This document shows, one piece after another, positions 1 to 6,191 of a DNA stretch of 10,256 nucleotides. The first letter of the stretch is position 1, and the number at the start of each line of letters is the position of its first letter. Source of the stretch: CAZNPW01 sp964575185 (lineage in GTDB: Bacteria > Pseudomonadota > Alphaproteobacteria > Rhodobacterales > Rhodobacteraceae); NCBI GenBank assembly GCA_964575185.1, contig CAZNPW010000082.1, positions 1 to 10,256 on the forward strand. The letters run 5' to 3'. A program made the translations under genes and the position numbers. The notes beneath the pieces are model-generated. The model saw nothing but the letters and a program-made list of their open reading frames with translations. It was not told where the DNA came from and searched no databases.

Positions 1-1078
1 TGGTCATCGAGCCGTCGTGGCCGGTGTTCATCGCCTGCAGCATGTCGATGACCTCCTCGCCGCGGGTTTCGCCGACGATGATCCGGTCGGGGCGCATCCG
101 CAGGGCGTTGCGCAGGCAGTCGCGCTGGGTGACCGCGCCCTTGCCCTCGACGTTCGGCGGGCGGCTTTCCATCCGCCCGACGTGGACCTGCTGGAGCTGG
201 AGTTCGGCGGTGTCCTCGATCGTCAGCACGCGTTCGGTGTTGTCGATGAAGGAGGACAGCGCGTTGAGCGTGGTCGTCTTGCCCGAACCCGTCCCGCCCG
301 AGACGATGACGTTCAGCCGGCAGCTGACCGCCGCCTGCAGGTAGGCCGCCATCTCCTCGGTGAAGGCGCCGAAGCGCACGAGGTCGTTGATGCCGAGCTT
401 TTCCTTCTTGAACTTGCGGATCGACACCAGGCTGCCGTCGACCGCCACCGGCGGGACCATGCAGTTGAAGCGGCTGCCGTCGGCGAGGCGGGCGTCGCAG
501 TAGGGGTTCGATTCGTCGACCCGGCGGCCCACGGCGGAGACGATCTTGTCGATGATGCGCAAGAGATGGCGTTCGTCGCGGAAGGTGATGTCGGACAGCG
601 ACAGCTTGCCCGCGCGTTCGACGAAGATGCGCTGCGGGCCGTTCACCAGGATGTCGTTGACGGTTTCGTCCTTCAGCAGCGGCTCCAGCGGGCCGAGGCC
701 CATGACCTCGTCGTAAAGCTCCTGGTTCAGCGTCGTGCGGTCTTCCTTGTTCAGCGCCACGCCCATCTCGTCCAGCGCTTCGGAGGCGATGGCCGAGATC
801 TCGCCCTTGAGCTGGCCTTCCGATGCCTTTTCCAGCGCGGCGAGGTTCAGGTTGTCGAGCAGCCGCTTGTGCAGCTCGACCTTCAGCTCCATCAGGCGTT
901 CCTTGCGCTTCTTCTCCTTGTCGGCCGCGACCGCCTCGGCCGGGTTCTTCGGGGCGGCGGCGGCGGGGGCTGCGGCGCGTGCGACGGGGGTGGAGATCTG
1001 GGCCCGCGGGGTCGCGGCACCCACCGGCGCGGTGCCGGGGCGCAGGGTGTCGTCGTTCTTCTTGAAGCGGCTGAACAT
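1..1078 (-). CDS. cpaF: CpaF/TadA, Tad pilus assembly and secretion ATPase (3' end outside the window)
   Basis: This is the cytoplasmic hexameric ATPase that powers polymerisation of Flp pilins (GspE/VirB11-type traffic ATPase family). The ATG is at 1078, and 359 codons are visible before the left edge; family members are usually about 450-490 residues, so roughly the last quarter is missing. Residues 1 to about 60 are a low-complexity Ala/Pro-rich leader followed by a charged stretch, typical of CpaF N-termini. The ATPase core shows Walker A GGTGSGKTTT at 261-270 (K267), an Asp box IEDTAELQ at 287-294, Walker B-like RIIVGE at 332-337 and the start of the His box NTGHDGS at 351-357, all intact. 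The gene starts 12 bases after the cpaE stop. A Shine-Dalgarno-like AGGGAA overlaps that stop codon, which suggests translational coupling. Identification is firm; only the C-terminus is unseen. Confidence 0.96.
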   Translation of the reverse strand, partial: MFSRFKKNDDTLRPGTAPVGAATPRAQISTPVARAAAPAAAAPKNPAEAVAADKEKKRKERLMELKVELHKRLLDNLNLAALEKASEGQLKGEISAIASEALDEMGVALNKEDRTTLNQELYDEVMGLGPLEPLLKDETVNDILVNGPQRIFVERAGKLSLSDITFRDERHLLRIIDKIVSAVGRRVDESNPYCDARLADGSRFNCMVPPVAVDGSLVSIRKFKKEKLGINDLVRFGAFTEEMAAYLQAAVSCRLNVIVSGGTGSGKTTTLNALSSFIDNTERVLTIEDTAELQLQQVHVGRMESRPPNVEGKGAVTQRDCLRNALRMRPDRIIVGETRGEEVIDMLQAMNTGHDGSMT

Positions 1079-1090
1079 GGCGGACGTTCC

Positions 1091-2353
1091 CTAGCGGCGG
1101 GCGGCTTCGGCCTGCTGGTTCAGGTCGACCAGCGACTTGGCGAGCTTCTGGATTTCGCGGCGCAGCGGGTTCTTGCCCGCCTGTTCCGACAGCGGCAGGC
1201 CGTGGTCGTTCGACTGCGTGACCTGCGCGCCGCCGTCGGGCAGCTGCACCTCCATCGAGATGTCGAGGCTTTCGGCCATCCGCTTGACCCGGCTCTTGGC
1301 CGACAGGTCGGTGAAGCGCGGCGCGCGGTTCAGCACGAAGCGCAGCTTCTCGTGCGGCAGCCCTTCGGCCTTCAGCGCCCGCGTCATCCGCAGCACGTTC
1401 TGCGCCGACCGCAGGTCGAGTTCCATCAGCGCGAAGTAGACATGCGCCGCGTTCAGCACCGTCTCGGTCCAGGCGACGATGGTGCACGGCATGTCGATCA
1501 CGACGAAGTCGAAGTTCGCCCGCGCCATGTCGATGATCCGCGCCACGTCCTCGGGCCCGACGATGTCCAAGGGCAGCATGTCGGCGGGCGAGGTCAGGAC
1601 GTGCAGCCTGTCGTTGAAGGTCAGCATGGCCTGCAGGAAGCTGTCGCTGTCGGCGCTGCCGGTATCCGAGTAGAGCTCGAACACCGCCTCGCGCCGCGGC
1701 AGGTCGAGGTAGGTCGCGACCGAGCCGTACTGGAAGTCGAGGTCCAGCAGGCAGACCCGCGGGCTGTCCTTGCCGGCGGCCGTCGCAAGCTCCCACGCGA
1801 GGTTGGTGGCGAAGGTCGTGGCCCCGACCCCGCCCGACAGGCCGTGCACCGGCAGCACCACGCCGTCGCGGTCGCCCTTGGCCTTGAAGGTCGGGCGGTG
1901 AACCTCGTCGTCCACCGGGTCGGGCACGACGGTGAGCTGCGGCGCGGGGCGGCGCATCCGGTCGATGGCGTCGTGCAGCGCGCCGTCGGGCAGGGGGTAG
2001 GGCACGAAATCCTCGGCCCCGAGCCGCAAAAGCTGGTGCAGCGCGATCGGGGTCACCTGGTCGGCGATCAGGATGACGCGGATGCCGCGTTCCTTGGCGC
2101 GCTGGATGATGGCGGTGATCTGGGATAGGTTGCCCTCGTCCTCCTGGTTGACCGCCACCGCCAGGAACTCCAGCGCCGCCGCGTCGGGCTGGCCGAGGAA
2201 CACCGCCGCATCCTCGAAGCTGAGGTCGCCCCAGCTTTCGCCCATCTCGGCTTCCATGTCGTCGATGAGCAGCTCGAAGTTCTGCACATCGCGCGAGACG
2301 GTGCAGGCGCGGATCGGCGCCGGTTCCGGTTGCAGCGTGGCCACGTTCGTCAT
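1091..2353 (-). CDS. cpaE: CpaE/TadZ, Tad pilus localisation protein with pseudo-receiver and MinD/ParA-like domain
   Basis: The 420-residue protein belongs to the family that places the Tad apparatus in the cell, often at a pole. Residues about 15-135 have the layout of a response-regulator receiver (strand RVILIAD at 92-98, then GAEDFVPYP at 112-120). The phosphoacceptor strand (AVAVNQED, 65-72) has no Asp in the expected place, and the usual Lys before the last Pro is Tyr119, so phosphorylation is unlikely. Residues about 163-410 are a MinD/ParA-like ATPase fold: P-loop GLSGGVGATT at 171-180, LLDLDFQYGS at 202-211 and Walker B-like FDFVVIDMP at 281-289. Both signature lysines of the deviant Walker A are absent (Ser173 and Ala178). 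The ATG at 2353 is preceded by AAAGG five bases upstream. cpaF follows after 12 bases, so the two form a unit. A 246-base gap with possible regulatory repeats lies upstream. Confidence 0.94.
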   Translation of the reverse strand: MTNVATLQPEPAPIRACTVSRDVQNFELLIDDMEAEMGESWGDLSFEDAAVFLGQPDAAALEFLAVAVNQEDEGNLSQITAIIQRAKERGIRVILIADQVTPIALHQLLRLGAEDFVPYPLPDGALHDAIDRMRRPAPQLTVVPDPVDDEVHRPTFKAKGDRDGVVLPVHGLSGGVGATTFATNLAWELATAAGKDSPRVCLLDLDFQYGSVATYLDLPRREAVFELYSDTGSADSDSFLQAMLTFNDRLHVLTSPADMLPLDIVGPEDVARIIDMARANFDFVVIDMPCTIVAWTETVLNAAHVYFALMELDLRSAQNVLRMTRALKAEGLPHEKLRFVLNRAPRFTDLSAKSRVKRMAESLDISMEVQLPDGGAQVTQSNDHGLPLSEQAGKNPLRREIQKLAKSLVDLNQQAEAARR

Positions 2354-2430
2354 CGCCTTTCGGTCCTTCCGAATGAACGGAGCATGGACGGGGACGGCGG
2401 CTAAGGCCGAACACCCCCGGACGATGCCCC

Positions 2431-2451
2431 GTGCGCAAGGTTCGTGCGCAA
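2431..2451 (-). repeat. Direct repeat TTGCGCAC upstream of cpaE
   Basis: On the minus strand TTGCGCAC occurs twice in the same orientation, at 2444-2451 and 2431-2438. The period is 13 bases and the spacer is 5. The pair lies 78-98 bases upstream of the cpaE start codon, between that gene and an AT-rich segment further upstream. Two identical octamers in an intergenic gap could be a regulator binding site, but 13 bases is not a whole helical turn and no known operator is recognised. Function is unassigned. Confidence 0.4.
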
Positions 2452-2499
2452 TTCCCGTTGTTTCGGAAGCTGCGGGGGGATGGTGGCGGGATTGGGGCT

Positions 2500-2550
2500 A
2501 AAAAACAGTTATCGTTTGATTTTTAACGATCAGGAAACAGCCTAGAATTG
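2500..2550 (-). promoter_or_regulatory. AT-rich segment with inverted repeat, possible cpaE promoter or operator region
   Basis: This stretch of the ompA-cpaE gap is clearly richer in A and T than the rest of the window. It contains an inverted repeat ATCGTT (2511-2516) and AACGAT (2525-2530) with an 8-base AT-rich spacer. Reading toward cpaE, the repeat is followed by a run of six T at 2500-2505. It could therefore be an operator/promoter for cpaE-cpaF or a second weak terminator after the ompA stem-loop. No convincing -35/-10 pair at proper spacing was found, and no CtrA-type TTAA-N7-TTAA site is present. Confidence 0.35.
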
Positions 2551-2580
2551 AAACGGCCCGCGCCGGTCGGGCGCGGGCCG
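2551..2580 (-). terminator. Stem-loop downstream of the OmpA-like gene, probable intrinsic terminator
   Basis: A perfect 11-base-pair GC-rich stem (2554-2564 with 2570-2580) closes a five-base loop, beginning 20 bases after the ompA stop codon in the direction of transcription. It is followed by TTTCAATT, a short and interrupted T tract. The position and stem strength fit a Rho-independent terminator or attenuator that separates cpaC-ompA from cpaE-cpaF; the weak T tract suggests incomplete termination. Confidence 0.6.
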
Positions 2581-2599
2581 AGGCGGGCCGTCGCCGCCG

Positions 2600-3283
2600 T
2601 CACTGTCCGCCGCCGCTGCCCGGCGTGTCGCCGCCCGCCCCGCCCGAGGGCCAGATCGCGGCCTTGGAGTCGATCAGGCGCGGCTGGCCCTGCAGCCGGC
2701 TGCCGCCTTCGACGTATTCGCGGAAGATCAGCTCTCCCACCCGGCCGTTCAGCACGGTCGGATGGTCGCGGACGAAGCCGATCACCTCGGTCACGGTGCG
2801 GCGGTTGCGCTGCTCGGGGGCCTCGGTGTAGATCACCGGCCGGGTCTCGCCCAGCGACGCCACCGCCTCGACCCGGCTGCGGCTGATGCCCTGCGTTTCG
2901 AAGAAGGCAACGACCGCCCGCGCCCGCCGCAGGCCCAGCGCCTGGTTGTAGGCTTCGGACCCGACGAGGTCGGTGTGGCCGTAGACGCGGAACCGCACCT
3001 CGGGGAACTGCCGGATCCAGTCGGCCTGCCGCGCCAGCACCGCCTGCGCCTCGGGCGTGAGCTCGGCCGAGTCGAAGGGGAAGGTGACGACCGGCGACAC
3101 CTCGGCGGCGAAGCGCTTGCCCAGCGCCTGCGCCACGGTGATCTCGCCCGTCTGCAGCATCGTGTTGTTCATCGTGGCGTTGCCGAAGGTGCCGTTGTCG
3201 GCCTCGGCCCCCAGCTCGCGGCGGAAGTCGGCGCAGGCGGTCAGCGCCAGGAGGCTGCCGCCGATCAGAAGGGTTCGCATCAT
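2600..3283 (-). CDS. OmpA-family peptidoglycan-binding lipoprotein of the Tad locus
   Basis: The predicted product is a 227-residue outer-membrane lipoprotein. A short signal (MMRTLLIGGSLLALTAC) ends in a lipobox with Cys17 as the lipidation site. An OmpA C-terminal domain spans about residues 65-160, with FPFDSAEL at 68-75 and GHTDLVGSEAYNQALGLRRA at 102-121. Asp105 and Arg120 fall in the positions that bind diaminopimelate in this family. The tail (about 210-227) is Gly/Ser-rich and probably disordered. The start overlaps no gene: the cpaC stop is five bases upstream, and GGAGTGAGGG precedes the tandem ATGs at 3283 and 3280, so the second could also be used. The open frame extends far upstream antisense-like inside cpaC, but the lipoprotein signal fixes the start here. 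It occupies the slot where many Tad loci carry cpaD, so a role in anchoring the secretin to the cell wall is inferred. Confidence 0.88.
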   Translation of the reverse strand: MMRTLLIGGSLLALTACADFRRELGAEADNGTFGNATMNNTMLQTGEITVAQALGKRFAAEVSPVVTFPFDSAELTPEAQAVLARQADWIRQFPEVRFRVYGHTDLVGSEAYNQALGLRRARAVVAFFETQGISRSRVEAVASLGETRPVIYTEAPEQRNRRTVTEVIGFVRDHPTVLNGRVGELIFREYVEGGSRLQGQPRLIDSKAAIWPSGGAGGDTPGSGGGQ

Positions 3284-3288
3284 CGCCC

Positions 3289-4695
3289 TCACTCCATCAC
3301 ATAGCCGTAGGAGCCGCTGAAGTCCTGCCGCGCGACCTCGCCCGCGGCCCCGCCGGGACCGGCGGTTTCGCCGAACAGGAAGAACTCGCGTTCGGTCGGG
3401 ATGCGGACGCGGTCGGTGGGCAGGGCCAGCGCCTCGCCCGTGGTCGGCGTCACCAGGTTCGGCGTGACGATGATGACCAGCTCGGACTGGTTGCGTTCGT
3501 ATTCGCTCGACCGGAACAGCGCGCCCAGGATCGGGATGTCGCCGATCCATGGCACCTGGCCCTTCAGGTTGCGGAAATCGTCCTGCAAGAGGCCCGCGAT
3601 GGCGAAGCTCTCGCCGTCGCGCATCTCGACCGTCGTCGTCGTCTCGCGGCGGCGGAAGCCCTGGATGTCGAAGCCCTCGGTCTGCACCGAGACGTTGGGG
3701 TCGATCGACGACACCGCCGCCGTGATCTCGAGGTTGATGAGCGCGCCGTCCACCACCGTGGGGGTGAAGGTCAGCTCCACCCCGAACTTCTTGTATTCGA
3801 TGGTGATCGTGTCGTTGTTGCCGCCCACCGGGATGGGATATTCGCCGCCGGCGAGGAAGGTCGCCTGCTGCCCCGACAGGGCGGTCAGGTTCGGCTCGGC
3901 CAGCGTGCGGACCATGCCCTGCGATTCGAGCGCCTCGAGCAGCACCGCGAACTCGAGCGAGCCGGCCGAGAAGCCGAGGCCGAGCCGGCCCCGCGCCCCG
4001 ACGAGGCCCGCGGCGCCGTTGCCGTCGAGGAAGCTGTCGACCGCGCCGGGGGGCGCGAAGGCGCCGGACCCGCCGCCGCCGCCCACGGTGGAGCTGTTCG
4101 ACCGGATGCCGAGCGAGGCCGACAGGTTCTTGGACACCGCGCGCTGCATCTCGGCGAAGCGGACCTTCAGCATCACCTGCTGCACGCCGCCCACCACCAT
4201 CAGGTTCGACACGCGTTCGGGCGCGTAGCGGTTGGCGAGGTCGAGCGCGCGGTCGAGCTTGACGACCGAGGACACCTGGCCCGACAGCACGATCCCGTCG
4301 TTGGCCGTGCGCACCTCGATCCGCTCGCCCGGCAGGATCTGGTCGAGCCGTTCCTTCAGTTCGGCGATGTCGGGCACCACCTGGACCTCGACGTTGGTCA
4401 TCAGCGTGCCGTCGGCGGCGAGCACGGTCAGCGTCGTCCGCCCGGGCGCCTTGCCGAGCACGTAGATCGACCGGTCCGACAGCGTCGAGATGTCGGCGAT
4501 GCCCGGGTTGGCGATCGACAGCTCGGCGAAGGGCGTGTCGGTCTCGACCACGATCGCGCGGTTCATCGGCACCTGGAGAGGGGCCGACGCCTGGCCGGAG
4601 TTGACGGTCAGCGTCTGGGCCCCGGCGGGCACCAGGGCCGTCGTCGCGAGCCCGAGGCCGACGATCCCGGCCGCGAAAATCCTGCGCAATCTCAT
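3289..4695 (-). CDS. cpaC: CpaC/RcpA, Tad pilus outer-membrane secretin
   Basis: The 468-residue protein forms the outer-membrane ring through which the Flp pilus exits. The signal peptide MRLRRIFAAG...PAGA is probably cleaved after Ala26 (AGA/QT). The pilus N-terminal domain typical of CpaC covers about 35-108 and a BON-like domain about 110-170. The secretin core runs from about 250 to 415 and ends with the signature VPWIGDIPILGALF at 381-394 followed by ELVIIVTPNLV. A Gly-rich loop (GGGGGSG at 205-211) sits between the N-domains and the core. An in-frame ATG at 4779 would add 28 charged residues ahead of the signal peptide, so the ATG at 4695, with GGACGGGG upstream, is preferred; 4722 is another possible start. 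The OmpA-like gene follows after five bases. The gap to cpaB is 221 bases. Confidence 0.95.
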   Translation of the reverse strand: MRLRRIFAAGIVGLGLATTALVPAGAQTLTVNSGQASAPLQVPMNRAIVVETDTPFAELSIANPGIADISTLSDRSIYVLGKAPGRTTLTVLAADGTLMTNVEVQVVPDIAELKERLDQILPGERIEVRTANDGIVLSGQVSSVVKLDRALDLANRYAPERVSNLMVVGGVQQVMLKVRFAEMQRAVSKNLSASLGIRSNSSTVGGGGGSGAFAPPGAVDSFLDGNGAAGLVGARGRLGLGFSAGSLEFAVLLEALESQGMVRTLAEPNLTALSGQQATFLAGGEYPIPVGGNNDTITIEYKKFGVELTFTPTVVDGALINLEITAAVSSIDPNVSVQTEGFDIQGFRRRETTTTVEMRDGESFAIAGLLQDDFRNLKGQVPWIGDIPILGALFRSSEYERNQSELVIIVTPNLVTPTTGEALALPTDRVRIPTEREFFLFGETAGPGGAAGEVARQDFSGSYGYVME

Positions 4696-4867
4696 GCTGT
4701 CGCCCCGTCCTTGCCCAAACATCTGCCTCGGCCTTGCGGATCGTTCGTCTGCCCGCACTTGGCCGACAGTGTGCGGCAATTCGTGTTTTCAATCAAGATT
4801 CAACGATTTGTCGTCCTGACCTTATGTGGAAAACATGCAACAGGGTGCTACGGCTGGCGCAAATGCA
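4696..4867 (-). promoter_or_regulatory. Intergenic leader of cpaC, AT-rich, possible internal promoter
   Basis: This is the part of the cpaB-cpaC gap downstream of the strong stem-loop. Its 4781-4850 portion is AT-richer than its surroundings and, on the minus strand, contains TTGCAT, TTGAAT and TTGATT hexamers that could serve as -35 elements. None has a clear -10 partner at 16-18 bases. No small gene with a start and ribosome binding site was found. A separate promoter for cpaC-ompA here is plausible because a terminator-like hairpin lies just upstream, but no element can be named. Confidence 0.3.
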
Positions 4868-4901
4868 GCGAAGCGGCCACCAGATGAGGTGGCCGCTTCG
4901 C
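4868..4901 (-). terminator. Perfect 14-bp stem-loop after cpaB, terminator or attenuator
   Basis: The arms GCGAAGCGGCCACC (4868-4881) and its exact complement (4888-4901) enclose a six-base loop. The hairpin starts 16 bases after the cpaB stop codon in the direction of transcription. Only three consecutive T follow (TGCATTTGCG), so it is not a classical intrinsic terminator. Such a long perfect stem directly after a coding region still suggests termination, attenuation or protection of the upstream pilin-cpaB mRNA from 3' exonucleases. Confidence 0.65.
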
Positions 4902-4916
4902 CGGTTGCCCGGCCGT

Positions 4917-5774
4917 TCAGTTCGCGCAGGGGATCGGCGTCTCGACCGTCTCGGCCCCGCGGCGGGTGGTGATGGTGCAGACCTGCGGCGTGTCCTGGGC
5001 CACGATCTGCTCGGGCTGGATGCCGAGCAGCGCGTTCTGGTCGACCTCGATCGGCCCGCTGTCGTTGGCCGCCACGTTGCCCACCAGCGACAGGCTCATC
5101 TCGCCGGTGTTCTGCGCCTGCGCCAGACGCGCGACCTGCCCGCGCGCGGCCTCGACCGTCACGGTCTGGGCGACCGTCGCGCCGACGACGCTTTCCGTGG
5201 CGTTCTGGTCCACCGCGACGATCCGCACCGCGCTTTCGATGAGCTGGGTGATGGGCTGCCCCGTCACCTGGTTCTGGCCGGACCAGTAGATGTCGACCCG
5301 GTCGCCCGGCTGCAGGAAGCCCGACACGCCCGACTGCACGTCGACCTTGATCGCGAAGGCGGTCATCCCGGCCGAAAGCTGCCCGGTCAGGCCCGCGGGC
5401 TGGCCGGGCTCGGTGACCTTGCTCGCCAGCACCGCCTCGTAGGGCTCCATGCTGCGCAGGACGAACCGCGGGTCCTCGCCGTCGCCGGGGAAGAGCACCG
5501 GCTCCTCGCCCTCGGCCTTGACGCGGAAGACGCCCTCGGGCAGGCGGCTGGCCTGCAGGTAGGCCTCATCCACGTCCTCCTTCGTCAGTACGCTGCCATA
5601 GGCCATCGGCTTGTTGACGACGTAGACGCGCACCAGCTCGCCGATCTCGGCCAGGCGCTGCCGCTCCACCACGAGCGCGCTTTCCGTCTGGTTGATGTAG
5701 CCCTGCGCCAGGTAGACCGCCGTGCCCGCCAGGCCCACGCCCACCGCCAGCACCACCCCGAATACCGCCCGCAT
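4917..5774 (-). CDS. cpaB: CpaB/RcpC, Tad pilus periplasmic assembly protein
   Basis: The 285-residue protein has one N-terminal membrane segment or uncleaved signal (residues 4-24), a periplasmic SAF domain at about 47-120 (VRVYVVNKPMAYGSVLTKEDV, then EPYEAVLASKV) and an RcpC/CpaB domain at about 136-240, including AFAIKVDVQSGVSGFLQPGD. The family is thought to link the secretin with the inner-membrane machinery and to gate the channel; the SAF fold resembles carbohydrate- or peptidoglycan-binding proteins. Two cysteines, 266 and 283, could form a disulfide in the periplasmic tail. The ATG at 5774 is chosen over an in-frame ATG at 5795 because a strong AAGGGGG Shine-Dalgarno lies six bases ahead of it and the membrane segment begins directly after it. 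The second pilin gene ends 73 bases upstream, and a hairpin follows the stop. Confidence 0.93.
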   Translation of the reverse strand: MRAVFGVVLAVGVGLAGTAVYLAQGYINQTESALVVERQRLAEIGELVRVYVVNKPMAYGSVLTKEDVDEAYLQASRLPEGVFRVKAEGEEPVLFPGDGEDPRFVLRSMEPYEAVLASKVTEPGQPAGLTGQLSAGMTAFAIKVDVQSGVSGFLQPGDRVDIYWSGQNQVTGQPITQLIESAVRIVAVDQNATESVVGATVAQTVTVEAARGQVARLAQAQNTGEMSLSLVGNVAANDSGPIEVDQNALLGIQPEQIVAQDTPQVCTITTRRGAETVETPIPCAN

Positions 5775-5847
5775 CGCGAACCCCCTTGCCCACACCGCAC
5801 CGCGAAAGCCGGTGCCACCCCTTGCAAGGACGACCCCGCCCGCGGCC

Positions 5848-6027
5848 CTACCGCTGGGCGGCTTCGTCCACGTTCTCGCGGATGCCCTCGGCGGCGTTCT
5901 CGTAGACCGCCGGGGTCAGCACCGTGAAGACCGCCATCGTCATGCCGATCAGGACGGCCGTCAGGACCACCCAGTCGACCGTCACCGCGCCGTCCTCGGC
6001 CGAGGCGAAACCCGTGAACCGCTTCAT
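5848..6027 (-). CDS. Flp-type pilin (type IVb), second copy
   Basis: The 59-residue prepilin has a charged leader of 13 residues (MKRFTGFASAEDG), a predicted cleavage site after Gly13, and a mature chain of 46 residues starting AVTVDWVVLTA. The hydrophobic helix runs to about residue 40, followed by a short polar tail ending DEAAQR. Most Flp pilins have Glu5-Tyr6 in the mature protein; here these are Asp18-Trp19. The ATG at 6027 has GAGGG four bases upstream; the longer open frame reaching 6114 adds a Pro/Arg-rich segment and is rejected. It shares the motif and the AAQR ending with the neighbouring pilin at 6192-6377, so the two look like diverged duplicates. It is probably a structural or minor pilin subunit of the Tad fibre. 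The family is assigned from the motif and context; which copy is the major pilin is not known. Confidence 0.88.
   Translation of the reverse strand: MKRFTGFASAEDGAVTVDWVVLTAVLIGMTMAVFTVLTPAVYENAAEGIRENVDEAAQR
5960..5988 (-). repeat. Near-identical 29-base segment shared with the first pilin gene
   Basis: Bases 5960-5988 and 6301-6329 match at 26 of 29 positions, and 14 consecutive bases are identical. Both segments encode the processing region of the two pilins (AVTVDWVVL...). This is the clearest nucleotide trace of tandem duplication of the pilin gene and, with a spacing of 341 bases, a possible site for recombination between the copies. Strong selection on this motif could also keep the segments similar. 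Confidence 0.7.
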
Positions 6028-6070
6028 CCGCACCCTCGCATGGCTTCTGCCCGTCGGCCCCGGACGGGCC

Positions 6071-6091
6071 GGGGCCGCGGGGCTCGGCCCC
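6071..6091 (-). other. Small GC stem-loop ahead of the second pilin
   Basis: GGGGCCG (6071-6077) and CGGCCCC (6085-6091) form a perfect seven-base stem around a seven-base loop, 44-64 bases upstream of the second pilin start codon. An AT-richer stretch with TTGTCC and ATTTTACAG lies next to it on the upstream side. It might be a leader structure of the second pilin mRNA or the remnant of a terminator. In DNA this GC-rich, a stem of this length can also arise by chance. Confidence 0.3.
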
Positions 6092-6151
6092 CTGTAAAAT
6101 GGACAAATCCGCACGTCCCTGCGGGAACGGCGGATCGTCGGTGTCTAGCCA

Positions 6152-6177
6152 GGGGGGCGGGGCAGCCCCGCACCCCC
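6152..6177 (-). terminator. GC-rich stem-loop directly after the first pilin gene
   Basis: Reading on the minus strand, a bulged hairpin begins 14 bases after the stop of the first pilin. An inner stem pairs 6157-6162 with 6166-6171 around a three-base loop; after a single bulged base it continues as a run of five G-C pairs (6152-6156 with 6173-6177). No T tract follows. In pilin operons such a structure often gives partial termination or stabilises the short pilin transcript, so that pilin is made in excess over assembly proteins. That role is an inference here. Confidence 0.55.
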
Positions 6178-6191
6178 GGATGAGCCGTGGC

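Noticed and set aside
17..2128. A 703-codon open frame on the plus strand
   Set aside because: It lies antisense to cpaF and cpaE, whose motifs are intact. Its translation is Arg/His/Gly-rich low complexity, as expected for an antisense frame in GC-rich DNA.
3284..4792. In-frame extension of the OmpA-like gene up to 4792 (about 500 extra codons)
   Set aside because: The extension overlaps the whole of cpaC in another frame and is Arg/Pro-rich with no domain. A lipoprotein signal and ribosome binding site mark the true start at 3283.
4825..4833. DnaA-box-like TTTTCCACA on the minus strand
   Set aside because: It is a single degenerate match with no cluster, no dnaA or replication gene nearby, and a chance rate near one per window of this size.
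5795..5815. Sigma-54-like TGGCAC on the minus strand upstream of cpaB
   Set aside because: The downstream half reads TTCGC rather than TTGCA, so the GC dinucleotide is displaced and the match is too weak.
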